This document shows positions 16,871 to 24,297 of a stretch of 64,000 bases of DNA, piece by piece. Location: assembly GCF_019355055.1 (NCBI RefSeq), contig NZ_CP048411.1:2046001-2110000 (forward strand). Reading direction: 5' to 3'. Under the pieces are notes generated by a model. That model saw only the letters and a program-made list of their open reading frames with translations, was not told the origin of the DNA and made no database searches. A program made the position numbers and the translations under genes. How positions within the stretch are numbered: the first letter of the stretch is position 1; each line of letters opens with the position of its first letter. The stretch comes from Pseudomonas sp. MTM4 (GTDB lineage Bacteria > Pseudomonadota > Gammaproteobacteria > Pseudomonadales > Pseudomonadaceae).

Positions 16871-17404
16871 ATGCGTATTCCCGTTACCCTCGCCATCGCA
16901 TCACTGATGCTGACGCCCCTCGCCCAAGCCAAGGAATACCCCATCGGTGAACCGCAGCAATGCGGCGGTATGGAAGTCGGCGCGGTGTACCTGCAGCCGG
17001 TGGAAATGGAGCCGGCCGGCATGATGCGCGCCACAGCCGAATCCGACGTCCATCTGGAAGCCGACATTGCCGCCACCGAAGACAACCGCAACGGCTGGCA
17101 GGAAGGCAGCTTCGTGCCCTACCTGAACATCAAATATTCGCTGAGCAAGAAAGGCTCGGCCGAGAAGATCGAAGGCGACTTCCACCCGATGGTGGCCAAT
17201 GACGGCCCGCATTACGGTGACAACGTCAAGCTGATGGGGCCCGGCAAGTACCAACTGACCTTCACCATCCTGCCGCCGGGCGGTGGTCACACCATGTTCG
17301 GTCGCCACGTCGACAAGGAAACCGGCGTCGCGCCCTGGTTCGAACGCTGCGAGCTGAACTACGAGTTCACCTACGCCGGTATCGGCAAGAAAGGCGGCTA
17401 TTGA
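16871..17404 (+). CDS. ftrA: Periplasmic iron-binding protein, P19/FtrA family
   Basis: The 177-residue protein has a signal peptide (cleaved near AQA-KEYP, about residue 20). It matches the P19/Tp34/FetP family: GGMEVGAVYLQPVEMEP, DVHLEADI, then MVANDGPHYGDN, GGGHTMFGRHVD and the closing TYAGIGKKGGY. Met and His residues in these motifs bind copper and iron in characterised members. In FtrABCD/FetMP systems this protein captures ferrous iron for the permease. It is the first gene of a four-gene operon and follows a Fur-like box. The cupredoxin gene follows after 14 bp. Confidence 0.85.
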   Translation: MRIPVTLAIASLMLTPLAQAKEYPIGEPQQCGGMEVGAVYLQPVEMEPAGMMRATAESDVHLEADIAATEDNRNGWQEGSFVPYLNIKYSLSKKGSAEKIEGDFHPMVANDGPHYGDNVKLMGPGKYQLTFTILPPGGGHTMFGRHVDKETGVAPWFERCELNYEFTYAGIGKKGGY

Positions 17405-17418
17405 GCCGGAGGCCAGCC

Positions 17419-17751
17419 ATGCGACGCGTCCTGTTGCACCTGCTGCCCCTGTTCGTCGTCGGCTTTGCCGGCGGCGCCCACGCCGGCCTGCCCACCTACG
17501 AACTGACCATCCGCGACGGCCATTTCGAGCCGGCAACCCTCGAGGTGCCGGCCCGGCAGCGCTTCAAGATCATCATCAACAACGCCGGCAGCGGACCGAG
17601 CGAATTCGAAAGCACGCCACTACGGGTGGAAAAGGTCCTCTCGGCCGGCGTCACCTCGTTCGTCGTAATTCACCCTCTGAAACCGGGCCGTTACCCCTTC
17701 TTCGACGAGTTCCACATGGATCTTCCCGAAGGGGAAATCATCGCCAAGTAG
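17419..17751 (+). CDS. ftrB: Periplasmic cupredoxin-like ferroxidase component (FtrB type)
   Basis: The 110-residue protein has a signal peptide (cleaved near AHA-GLPT) and one cupredoxin domain (YELTIRDGHFEPATLEVPAR, FKIIINNAGSGPSEFES, GRYPFFDEFH). In Bordetella and Brucella FtrABCD, FtrB is thought to oxidise ferrous iron for the FtrC permease. The classical Cys ligand of blue copper sites is absent, as is common in this subgroup. The ATG at 17419 follows CCGGAGGCC. A TTG at 17401 is possible but less likely. Confidence 0.8.
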   Translation: MRRVLLHLLPLFVVGFAGGAHAGLPTYELTIRDGHFEPATLEVPARQRFKIIINNAGSGPSEFESTPLRVEKVLSAGVTSFVVIHPLKPGRYPFFDEFHMDLPEGEIIAK

Positions 17752-17829
17752 TCCCTGTGGTCTGCACGGCCAGGGTCTCGATCTCGACAGACCGACCCCG
17801 CCATCAGGCCACCCAACAGGAGAAGCGCC

Positions 17830-18687
17830 ATGGGCCAATCCATGTTCATCGTCTGGCGTGAAAGCGTCGAGGCCCTGCTGGTCATCGGCATTTTGCATGC
17901 CTGGCTGAGCCAGCAACCGGATAATCGCCATGCGTTGCGCATGCTCTGGGGTGGTGTGGCCGCCGGGCTCGGCCTGGCGACGCTACTGGCCTGGGGCATT
18001 CTCAGCGCTGGCGACTGGCTGGCAGGTCCGGCGGGCGAATGGTTCCAGTGCGCCATGCTGCTGGTGGCCAGCCTGCTGATCCTGCAGATGGTCGGCTGGA
18101 TGCACCATCACGGACGCGACCTCAAGCGCAGCTTGATCGAAGGCGCCAGCGCACACCTGAGCCAGGGCAGCGGTATCGGCCTACTGGTGCTGGCGATGCT
18201 CGCCGTGGCCCGCGAAGGTAGCGAGACGGTGGTGTTCCTCTATGGCATCGGCCATCAGCAGCAAGGCACGGATCTGGCGAGCTTCGTCCTCGGCGGCGTG
18301 CTCGGCTTCATCCTCGCGCTGCTCAGCTACGCCGCATTGCAAGCCGGCAGCCGGCTGTTTTCCTGGAAGCATTTCTTCAAAGTCAGCGAAGCCCTGTTGC
18401 TGCTGCTGGGTGCGGCCCTGCTCATGGCCGGGCTCGACCGTTTCAGCGGCCAGTTGATGGGCATGGATATACCGGAAGTGTTCTACAGCGTCTTTGGCGA
18501 TCCGCTCTGGGACACCTCCGCCCTGCTCGATGACGGCGGCACCCTAGGCAGCACCGTCGCGGGGCTGACTGGCTACCGCGCCATGCCGTCACTGGCGGCC
18601 GTGGTGCTGATGGGGTTGTACTGGCTGGCCGTCTGGGCCTGGTTGCGACCGAAACCGGAGGCTCGTCTGGAGGCCCGCACCGCATGA
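17830..18687 (+). CDS. ftrC: FTR1-family high-affinity iron permease (FtrC type)
   Basis: The 285-residue membrane protein has about seven helices and both REXXE iron-translocation motifs of the FTR1/EfeU family: RESVE near residue 11 and REGSE near residue 129. It would carry iron across the inner membrane after capture and oxidation by the two periplasmic proteins encoded upstream. AACAGGAGAAGCGCC gives a strong ribosome-binding site. Its stop overlaps the start of the next gene by 4 nt (ATGA). Confidence 0.9.
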   Translation: MGQSMFIVWRESVEALLVIGILHAWLSQQPDNRHALRMLWGGVAAGLGLATLLAWGILSAGDWLAGPAGEWFQCAMLLVASLLILQMVGWMHHHGRDLKRSLIEGASAHLSQGSGIGLLVLAMLAVAREGSETVVFLYGIGHQQQGTDLASFVLGGVLGFILALLSYAALQAGSRLFSWKHFFKVSEALLLLLGAALLMAGLDRFSGQLMGMDIPEVFYSVFGDPLWDTSALLDDGGTLGSTVAGLTGYRAMPSLAAVVLMGLYWLAVWAWLRPKPEARLEARTA

Positions 18688-20060
18688 TCACCAACGCTCC
18701 CTGGCTGGCGCGCATCGGCGATTTGCTGCGCCAGCATGCCCAGGCCATCCGCCTGATCCAATGGCTGGTGGTCGGCTTTTATCTGGTCCTGCTGCTGGTG
18801 CCTGCCGCTCTTTCGCTGCCGCCTTCCGAGGCGCGCATGCTCGACAACATCACGGTGTTCGCCCAGTTCCTGTTCTGGGGGCTGTGGTGGCCTTTCGTGC
18901 TGCTGTCGATGGTGTTCTTCGGTCGTCTCTGGTGCGGCGTGCTCTGCCCGGAAGGCTCGCTCAGCGAATGGATCAGCTGGCGCGGACTGAACAAGGGCAC
19001 GCCACGCTGGATACGCTGGAGCGGCTGGCCAACCGTCGCGTTCATTCTGACCACCGTCTACGGCCAGCTGATCAGCGTGTATGACTATGGCCGGGCCGCG
19101 GCGCTGATTCTCGGCGGTTCGACCGTGGCGGCGATGCTGGTTGGCTACCTTTATGGAAGAGGCAAGCGAATCTGGTGCAAGCATCTATGCCCGGTAAGCG
19201 GTGTGTTCAACTTGCTGGCGCGCCTTGCGCCGGTCCACTACAAGGTGGACGAGGAACGCTGGCAGGCCAATCAGGCGCCGCACCTGCCTACCCCCAACTG
19301 CGCGCCGCTGATCGACATCCGCCGCATGCAGGGCAACAGCGACTGCCACGCCTGCGGTCGATGCAGCGGTCAACGCGGTGCCGTCGCGCTGAGCGCACGT
19401 TCGCCCAACGAGGAAATCCTCATCGTCGGCGAGCGGCCGCAGCAGGGTCATTGGGACAGTACCTTGCTGTTATTCGGCATGATCGGGCTGGCGATGGGCG
19501 CGTTCCAGTGGACGGTCAGTCCCTGGTTCATCACGCTCAAGCAGACCGCCGCCGAATGGCTGGTCGACCGCGACATCTTCTGGCCGCTCGAAGCCAACGC
19601 GCCCTGGTGGCTGCTGACGCATTACCCGCAGGCCAACGATGCCTTCAGCTGGCTCGATGGCGCGGCGATCCTCACCTACATTGGCGCCAGTTCGCTGCTG
19701 ATCGGCGGTGCGCTCTGGTTGTTGCTGCGTGGCGCGGTACGGCTTATGAACCGGGGCGATAACCTGTTCCACCACCTGGCGCTGACATTGACGCCCCTGG
19801 GCGGCGCCGGACTGTTTCTCGGCCTCTCGGCGACGACCATCAAGCTGCTGCGCTATGAAGGTTTCATCCTCGCCTGGGCGCAGCCAACCCGCGCATTGCT
19901 TCTGGCCGGTGCCATCGCTTGGAGCCTGTATCTGGCCTGGCAGGTCATCAGCCGTCACGGCGCCAACGGCCTGCGCCGCCTGACCGCCTTTGCCTGCGTG
20001 AGCCTGGGCACCGCGGTCGTCGGCTATGGCTGGTATCTACAGTTTTGGGGCTGGAACTGA
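18684..20060 (+). CDS. ftrD: Polyferredoxin-like membrane 4Fe-4S protein (FtrD type)
   Basis: The 458-residue protein has about eight membrane helices and cysteine motifs typical of NapH/CcoG/FtrD-type electron carriers: CGVLCPEG at about residue 87, CKHLCPV at about 168, and a ferredoxin-like CHACGRC at about 224. In FtrABCD it is thought to accept electrons released when ferrous iron is oxidised. It overlaps ftrC by 4 nt and is the last gene of the operon. A truncated second copy of its 3' part lies at 22630-22959. Confidence 0.85.
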   Translation: MITNAPWLARIGDLLRQHAQAIRLIQWLVVGFYLVLLLVPAALSLPPSEARMLDNITVFAQFLFWGLWWPFVLLSMVFFGRLWCGVLCPEGSLSEWISWRGLNKGTPRWIRWSGWPTVAFILTTVYGQLISVYDYGRAAALILGGSTVAAMLVGYLYGRGKRIWCKHLCPVSGVFNLLARLAPVHYKVDEERWQANQAPHLPTPNCAPLIDIRRMQGNSDCHACGRCSGQRGAVALSARSPNEEILIVGERPQQGHWDSTLLLFGMIGLAMGAFQWTVSPWFITLKQTAAEWLVDRDIFWPLEANAPWWLLTHYPQANDAFSWLDGAAILTYIGASSLLIGGALWLLLRGAVRLMNRGDNLFHHLALTLTPLGGAGLFLGLSATTIKLLRYEGFILAWAQPTRALLLAGAIAWSLYLAWQVISRHGANGLRRLTAFACVSLGTAVVGYGWYLQFWGWN

Positions 20061-20090
20061 GCTCGGCGCGGGCCTGTGCGCCCTGGCATA

Positions 20091-20175
20091 GAAGGGTGGG
20101 CTGAAACGGAACGCCGCCCGGCCCACCCTACTTCGCGGCTACGTGCTCACCTGTAGGGTGGGCTTCAGCCCACCG
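20091..20175. repeat. REP-type inverted pair
   Basis: A variant REP (20091-20133) is followed by a standard one containing GTAGGGTGGGCTTCAGCCC (from about 20153) in the same orientation of core but able to fold as a pair. The same core recurs at six other intergenic sites of this window. Confidence 0.8.
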
Positions 20176-20242
20176 ATGCCACAACGGTCCGATCTCCTGC
20201 TCACCTTCGCAAAACGAAGGACATGGAAGATCGCGGTAACGG

Positions 20243-20428
20243 GTGGGTTCGTCATTTCTGGTCAGCCAAAACGAACTGGCCTTCTCCAAGGAAGCCGGCG
20301 AGCAGTTCTACCTGCATGGGGTGTTCAGTTTAAGAGAGGCCACGCCTGTGTATGCTCAGCGGCGATATGAGCCAGCACGTGCGTCTGAAGCTGACGGACT
20401 ATCGGGCGAGTTTTCGGCGGAGCGGTGA
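20243..20428 (+). pseudogene. Fragment resembling the end of a DUF3883 domain
   Basis: The short frame reads SSFLVSQNELAFSKEAGEQF, then YLHGVFSLREATPVYAQ. This resembles the last strands of the DUF3883 nuclease-like domain (FxVSxNEL, YxLxRV). No upstream part of such a protein exists here, and the frame continues into unrelated sequence. It is probably the 3' remnant of a large helicase or restriction-associated gene lost at this junction. Confidence 0.4.
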
Positions 20429-20504
20429 AGTGAGGTAGGCGTTGAGAGTCGAGCGACTGCACTCGTCCAGCGGCGGATATTAGGAAGACACGCATGTTCG
20501 GATG

Positions 20505-20855
20505 TCATGACTCAACGTCACGCAGAAATTTCTTGAGCACCTTGCGGGTTTGCATCAGCTTGTTGGCCTTCTGGTCGATGAGATCCAATTGGTCACGTAG
20601 CGTTGTGCGCAGCTCATCGCATGGTTCGAAGACCAGACTCTCCCCTCGCAGGCAAGGCGCGAACTGCCTGATCGTCGCAAGCGTCATCCCTGCAGAGCCC
20701 AGAAGCTTGATCCGCTCAACCGTTTGCTCGTCAACCGGACCGTATTCGCGAAATCCGCCTTCCGTGCGGTGGGGCTTGAGAAGGCCCTGCGCTTCGTAAT
20801 AGCGAAGCATTCGAATACTCACGTTGCTACGCCTGGATAGTTCTCCGATCTTCAT
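20505..20855 (-). CDS. MerR family transcriptional regulator
   Basis: The 116-residue protein starts with the MerR winged helix (MKIGELSRRSNVSIRMLRYY, EAQGLLKPHRTEGGFREY) and a C-terminal coiled helix (about residues 75-112). It lacks the paired cysteines of metal sensors, so it belongs with small-molecule or redox-sensing members. It diverges from the aminotransferase class IV gene across a 20-bp-spaced promoter typical for MerR activation. Confidence 0.85.
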   Translation of the reverse strand: MKIGELSRRSNVSIRMLRYYEAQGLLKPHRTEGGFREYGPVDEQTVERIKLLGSAGMTLATIRQFAPCLRGESLVFEPCDELRTTLRDQLDLIDQKANKLMQTRKVLKKFLRDVES

Positions 20856-20860
20856 AGGCC

Positions 20861-20892
20861 TTGACTCTAACAGTGCTGTCAGGTTCTAGACT
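20861..20892 (+). promoter_or_regulatory. MerR-type promoter with over-long spacer
   Basis: TTGACT (20861-20866) and TAGACT (20887-20892) are separated by 20 bp containing the dyad-like CTAACAGTGCTGTCAGG. MerR regulators activate promoters with 19-20 bp spacers, and the site sits between the regulator and the downstream operon. Confidence 0.6.
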
Positions 20893-20926
20893 GCGTGCTC
20901 CCAATCAAAACCGCAGGAGCAACGCA

Positions 20927-21745
20927 ATGTCTGTCCAAGCCGCTACTTACCCGACACTCATCAACGGTGCGCCAGCAACTGCTGATGACATGATGCCTCT
21001 GGCTTTCTCGGGGTTTGCGCATTTTACCGCCATGCAAGTCCGAAATCGGAAGGTCAAGGGATTGGATCTACATATGACCCGCCTGAAGCAAGCTACGCTC
21101 AGGTTGTTTGGCATGGCGCTGCCCGATGAGCACGTGCTTCGGAGTATCCGTCCTGCGCTTGCAAATGGACCGGAGGATCAGTCGCTCACTGTCACGGTTT
21201 ATTCTCCAGACGGGGAGTTCACCGCCAGGAGCATCGAGGCGGAGCCCGCCATTCTTGTGCGCACAGGCCTGCCGTCCGACGGCCCGTCAGGTCCGGTGCG
21301 CCTTGGCATCGTGGAGCATGAAAGGTTTCTCCCAGCTATCAAACACGTCGGCGAGGGCGCGAAGACCTACTACTTGCACCGCGCTATCGAGCAGGGCTTC
21401 GATGACGCCGCGTTTACCGATCGGCACGGCAGGTTAAGTGAGGCGACGATCTGGAATCTTGTTTTTTGGGATGGTCGCTCCGTCGTTTGGCCCAAGGCGC
21501 AGATATTGACGGGCACTATGATGGGAATAATTCAGCGCCAATTAACCCGCCTTGATGTTCCGCAGCGTCATGAAGAAATCAAACCCGCCGATGTGGCGAA
21601 TTTTTCAGGGGCTGCAATTATGAATTCTTGGACACCCGGGGTAGCGGTTACGGCTATTGGACCCAGCGCCATCGAAGAATCGAAGCCGTTCATGGATTTG
21701 CTTCACAACGCTTACCAGGCTGAACCAGCATTCGTTGTTCCCTGA
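20927..21745 (+). CDS. Aminotransferase class IV family protein
   Basis: The 272-residue protein has the fold-type IV PLP-enzyme pattern. It has GAKTYYLHRAIEQGFDDAAF, where the Lys could bind PLP, then GRLSEATIWNLVFW, which resembles the substrate-side loop of branched-chain/ADC-lyase enzymes, and LTGTMMGIIQRQL. GCAGGAGCAACGCA precedes the ATG at 20927. The gene lies downstream of the MerR-type promoter and 31 bp before an isocitrate-lyase-family gene, so the two are probably cotranscribed. The substrate is not evident. Confidence 0.75.
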   Translation: MSVQAATYPTLINGAPATADDMMPLAFSGFAHFTAMQVRNRKVKGLDLHMTRLKQATLRLFGMALPDEHVLRSIRPALANGPEDQSLTVTVYSPDGEFTARSIEAEPAILVRTGLPSDGPSGPVRLGIVEHERFLPAIKHVGEGAKTYYLHRAIEQGFDDAAFTDRHGRLSEATIWNLVFWDGRSVVWPKAQILTGTMMGIIQRQLTRLDVPQRHEEIKPADVANFSGAAIMNSWTPGVAVTAIGPSAIEESKPFMDLLHNAYQAEPAFVVP

Positions 21746-21776
21746 CCCAGCCGCATGGCAACGAAAGGTAGTTCTT

Positions 21777-22619
21777 ATGATCGTCCCAACTGTATCCGCA
21801 AAGCGCGATTCGTTTTGGAAGCTGCATGAGTCCGGATGCTTCGTGCTGCCCAATCCCTGGGATGCCGGCAGCGCGCAGCTGCTTGCAGGCATGGGATTCA
21901 AGGCATTGGCGACGACGAGTTCCGGCCACGCCTGGTCCTGCGCGAAGCCGGACGGATATATGAAGCGCGATGCCGTTCTGGAACACGTACGGAGCATGGT
22001 GCAGGCCACTCATCTGCCAATCAACGCGGACTTCGAAAGCGGGTTCGGCGAAGCACCCAGCGACGTTTTCGAAAGCGTACAGCTCGTCGTGGCAACCGGG
22101 GTGGCCGGTTTCTCAATCGAAGACTCAACGGGCGATACGCGGGCACCACTCCGGGATATTCAAGAGGCGGTGGAGCGCATCCGCGCGGCACGCAAGGCAA
22201 TCGATGCAAGCGGCACCAACACGCTTTTGGTCGCTCGTGCGGAAAACTTCTTTGTGGGGCGCCCCAATCTTCCGGACACGATCAGACGTCTGCAAGCCTA
22301 TGCCGAAGCGGGTGCCGACTGCCTGTATGCGCCTGGGATCAGAACCCTCGATGAGATTGCGACTGTCGTCTTGGCCGTGGCGCCAAAACCCGTCAACATG
22401 CTGATTGGTTGGAATAGTGAACTAACGGTGAGCGAGCTATCGGACCTGGGAGTCAGACGAATCAGCGTTGGCGGAGCTTTGGCACGCGCGGCATGGAATG
22501 GCTTTCATAACGCAGCTCAGGCTCTGGCAAATGGCCGGTTCGATGCTTTTCCAGGCTCACCAACGGCCGCGGCACTCAATCAGATTTTCCTTGGCGCTGC
22601 TCCGACGAATACACGATGA
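21777..22619 (+). CDS. Isocitrate lyase/phosphoenolpyruvate mutase family protein
   Basis: The 280-residue protein has the alpha/beta-barrel pattern of the ICL/PEP mutase superfamily: LPNPWDAGSAQLLAGMGFKA, INADFESGFGE with metal-binding acidic residues, GFSIEDSTGD, LLVARAENFFVGR, and ADCLYAPGI. The lysine-cysteine motif of true isocitrate lyases (KKCGH) is absent. That places it with carboxyphosphonoenolpyruvate mutase- or oxaloacetate hydrolase-like members. GAAAGGTAGTTCTT precedes the ATG. It probably works with the aminotransferase-family gene just upstream. Confidence 0.8.
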   Translation: MIVPTVSAKRDSFWKLHESGCFVLPNPWDAGSAQLLAGMGFKALATTSSGHAWSCAKPDGYMKRDAVLEHVRSMVQATHLPINADFESGFGEAPSDVFESVQLVVATGVAGFSIEDSTGDTRAPLRDIQEAVERIRAARKAIDASGTNTLLVARAENFFVGRPNLPDTIRRLQAYAEAGADCLYAPGIRTLDEIATVVLAVAPKPVNMLIGWNSELTVSELSDLGVRRISVGGALARAAWNGFHNAAQALANGRFDAFPGSPTAAALNQIFLGAAPTNTR

Positions 22620-22629
22620 CACCCGATTG

Positions 22630-22959
22630 CTCATCGTCGGCGAGCAGCCGCAGCAGGGTCATTGGGTCAGTACGCTGCTGTTCGGCATGATCGGGCTGGC
22701 GATGGGCGCGTTCCAGTGGACGGTCAGCCCCTGGTTCGTCACGCACCCTACGGGCCTCATCCACACCGAAGAGGCCCTGACTCGCCCGCGCAATACGGAT
22801 GCCGGCCGGCGCGGTCACCTAGAGCCTCTTCTGGCATGGCAGGTCATCAGCCGCCACGGCGCCAACGGCCTGCGCCGACTGACCGCCTTTGCCAGCGTAG
22901 GTCTGGGCACCGCAGTCGTCGGCTATGGTTGGTATCTGCAGTTCTGGGGCTGGAGCTGA
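22630..22959 (+). pseudogene. Truncated second copy of the ftrD 3' part
   Basis: Positions 22630-22745 match 19419-19535 inside ftrD nearly base for base (HWVSTLLFGMIGLAMGAFQW in both apart from small changes). Positions 22831-22959 match 19932-20060, including the final LQFWGW and stop. The roughly 400-nt segment between them in ftrD is replaced by about 85 unrelated nt. There is no start or ribosome-binding site, so it is not a gene. It marks the right border of the inserted MerR module. Confidence 0.85.
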
Positions 22960-22997
22960 GCACGGAGCCGGCCTCTCACTGCGGCTGCGTCATCACC

Positions 22998-23255
22998 GTA
23001 GGGTGGACCGGGCGGCACTCCGCTTCAGCCCACCGATGCCACAACGGTACGGCTGACAAAAAGCAGAAAGACGGCAAGGCGAAAACAGTTTTTCTGTCAC
23101 TCGGATGGCGGACGGCTGTCGACATGGTGGGCTGAAGCCCACCCTACTTTGCTGAAGATTGGTTCAAGCCCTCGTAGGGTGCGCTCCGCGCACCGGGCAC
23201 CTCGTACAAGCTCTTCGGCTGCGTCGTCATCCGTAGGGTGGGCTTCAGCCCACCG
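22998..23255. repeat. Cluster of four REP-type repeats
   Basis: Variants of the REP core lie at about 22998-23035, 23126-23149 (inverted), 23173-23195 (diverged: GTAGGGTGCGCTCCGCGCACC) and 23232-23255. They fill the gap between the ftrD remnant and the convergent nrdG gene. Confidence 0.75.
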
Positions 23256-23277
23256 ATGCCGCAACGGTCAGATCTCG

Positions 23278-23973
23278 TCACCCACGCAAGACGAACGTCG
23301 GAAACAGCTGCCCCATGCGATCCCAGAGTTTCTGCTGATCGTACGGCGGGCAGCTTTCGGCGAGCGTCTCGTCGAGCATCCTGGCGGTGCGTACGCATTG
23401 CACGGCGAAGCGCTCGACGCCCAGCTTGCGCAGGCGCTGCGCCATATCCCAAAGGCGTTCGGCATCCAGCAACTGCCAATGGACGGTCGTGCGGCATTCA
23501 TGGGCGACGCCGCTTTCCAACAACGCCTCCAAACTCTTCCAGTTAGCAGCGCCGCTGCCTTCGACACCCGTGATCAGCGTGCTGTGCTCCGGCAGGGCCT
23601 TTATATCGAAACCCACCCAGTCCACCAGTGGCAATACCTGGCGAAACAGCTTGGGTTTGATCCCGGCGCTGTGCAGGCCGACCTTGAAACCCATGGCGCG
23701 TACCTGGGCAATGGCGTCGGGCAATGCCAGCTGCAGCGTCGGCTCGCCACCGCTGAAGACAACCGCCTCGAGCAGGCCGGCGCGCTGTTCCAGGAAGCCG
23801 ATAATTTCCTCCCAGGAGGTTTCCTGCGCGCCGCATGCGGGGATCAGCTGCGGGTTGTGACAATAGCGACAGCGCCAACCGCACCCCTGGCAGAACAGCA
23901 CGCAGGCCAGATGATCGGGAAAATCCAGAGTGGTCAGGGGGAGCAGCCCCCCGACCCGCAGGCTTGCCGTCAC
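23278..23973 (-). CDS. nrdG: Anaerobic ribonucleotide reductase activating enzyme (radical SAM)
   Basis: The 231-residue protein has the radical-SAM cluster motif CGWRCRYC (CxxxCxxC) near residue 35 within LACVLFCQGCGWRCRYCHNP, and GGEPTLQ near residue 78. It generates the glycyl radical on the class III reductase. It starts with GTG at 23973, which overlaps the TGA stop of the separate 54-aa glycyl-radical frame by 4 nt (GTGA). That indicates coupled translation with its own substrate domain. The length is longer than E. coli NrdG (154) and like the NrdG of other pseudomonads and Thermotoga-type proteins. Confidence 0.9.
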   Translation of the reverse strand: MTASLRVGGLLPLTTLDFPDHLACVLFCQGCGWRCRYCHNPQLIPACGAQETSWEEIIGFLEQRAGLLEAVVFSGGEPTLQLALPDAIAQVRAMGFKVGLHSAGIKPKLFRQVLPLVDWVGFDIKALPEHSTLITGVEGSGAANWKSLEALLESGVAHECRTTVHWQLLDAERLWDMAQRLRKLGVERFAVQCVRTARMLDETLAESCPPYDQQKLWDRMGQLFPTFVLRG

Positions 23974-24134
23974 GCCGCGGCTACCCGGGCGGCCGCCTCG
24001 GTGAAATGCTGACGCTCATGGTGCTCGGACTGCTTGCCGGGATTGAACGCAGTAACCGGGCGGTGATAACCCATGACACGAGTCCAGACTTCGCAGCGCT
24101 GGCGTTGGGCTTCGGGCAGTTGGGTGGCTTTCAA
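23970..24134 (-). CDS. Separate glycyl-radical domain of anaerobic ribonucleotide reductase (54 aa)
   Basis: A TTG start at 24134 follows AGGAG with 6-nt spacing and opens a 54-codon frame that contains RVMGYHRPVTAFNPGKQSEH. RVxGY is the glycyl-radical motif that closes ordinary class III NrdD chains, and FNPGKQSE resembles the FNxGKQxE that follows it. The gene lies between nrdD, whose own product lacks the motif, and nrdG, and overlaps nrdG by 4 nt. It probably docks on NrdD as a separate subunit, as the GrcA/YfiD protein does for pyruvate formate-lyase. The docking is inference. Confidence 0.85.
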   Translation of the reverse strand: MKATQLPEAQRQRCEVWTRVMGYHRPVTAFNPGKQSEHHERQHFTEAAARVAAA

Positions 24135-24174
24135 ATGTCGCTCCTTTTTCTAACGGATGGGTGAAACATTGCTC

Positions 24175-24271
24175 GTTCCTCGCGCTCTGCGTGGGAACAC
24201 CGATCATGACGCTCCGCATCGCTGGGGCGCGAGGCGTCCCGCTGCAGGTACCCACGCAGGAGCGTAGGAAC
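24175..24271. repeat. Inverted repeat between nrdD and the glycyl-radical frame
   Basis: Arms at 24175-24195 and 24251-24271 (both beginning or ending GTTCCT/AGGAAC and GCGTGGG/CCCACGC) pair imperfectly over about 97 bp. It resembles the GTTCCCACGC-type repeats common in Pseudomonas genomes. It lies inside the transcript between two parts of one enzyme. Confidence 0.65.
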
Positions 24272-24297
24272 CATCTTTGAACCATCTCGCCACGAAC

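Noticed and set aside
20091..20175. CRISPR-like repeats
   Set aside because: The recurring core is palindromic, scattered at single or paired sites and lacks regular spacers or cas genes, so it is a REP family.
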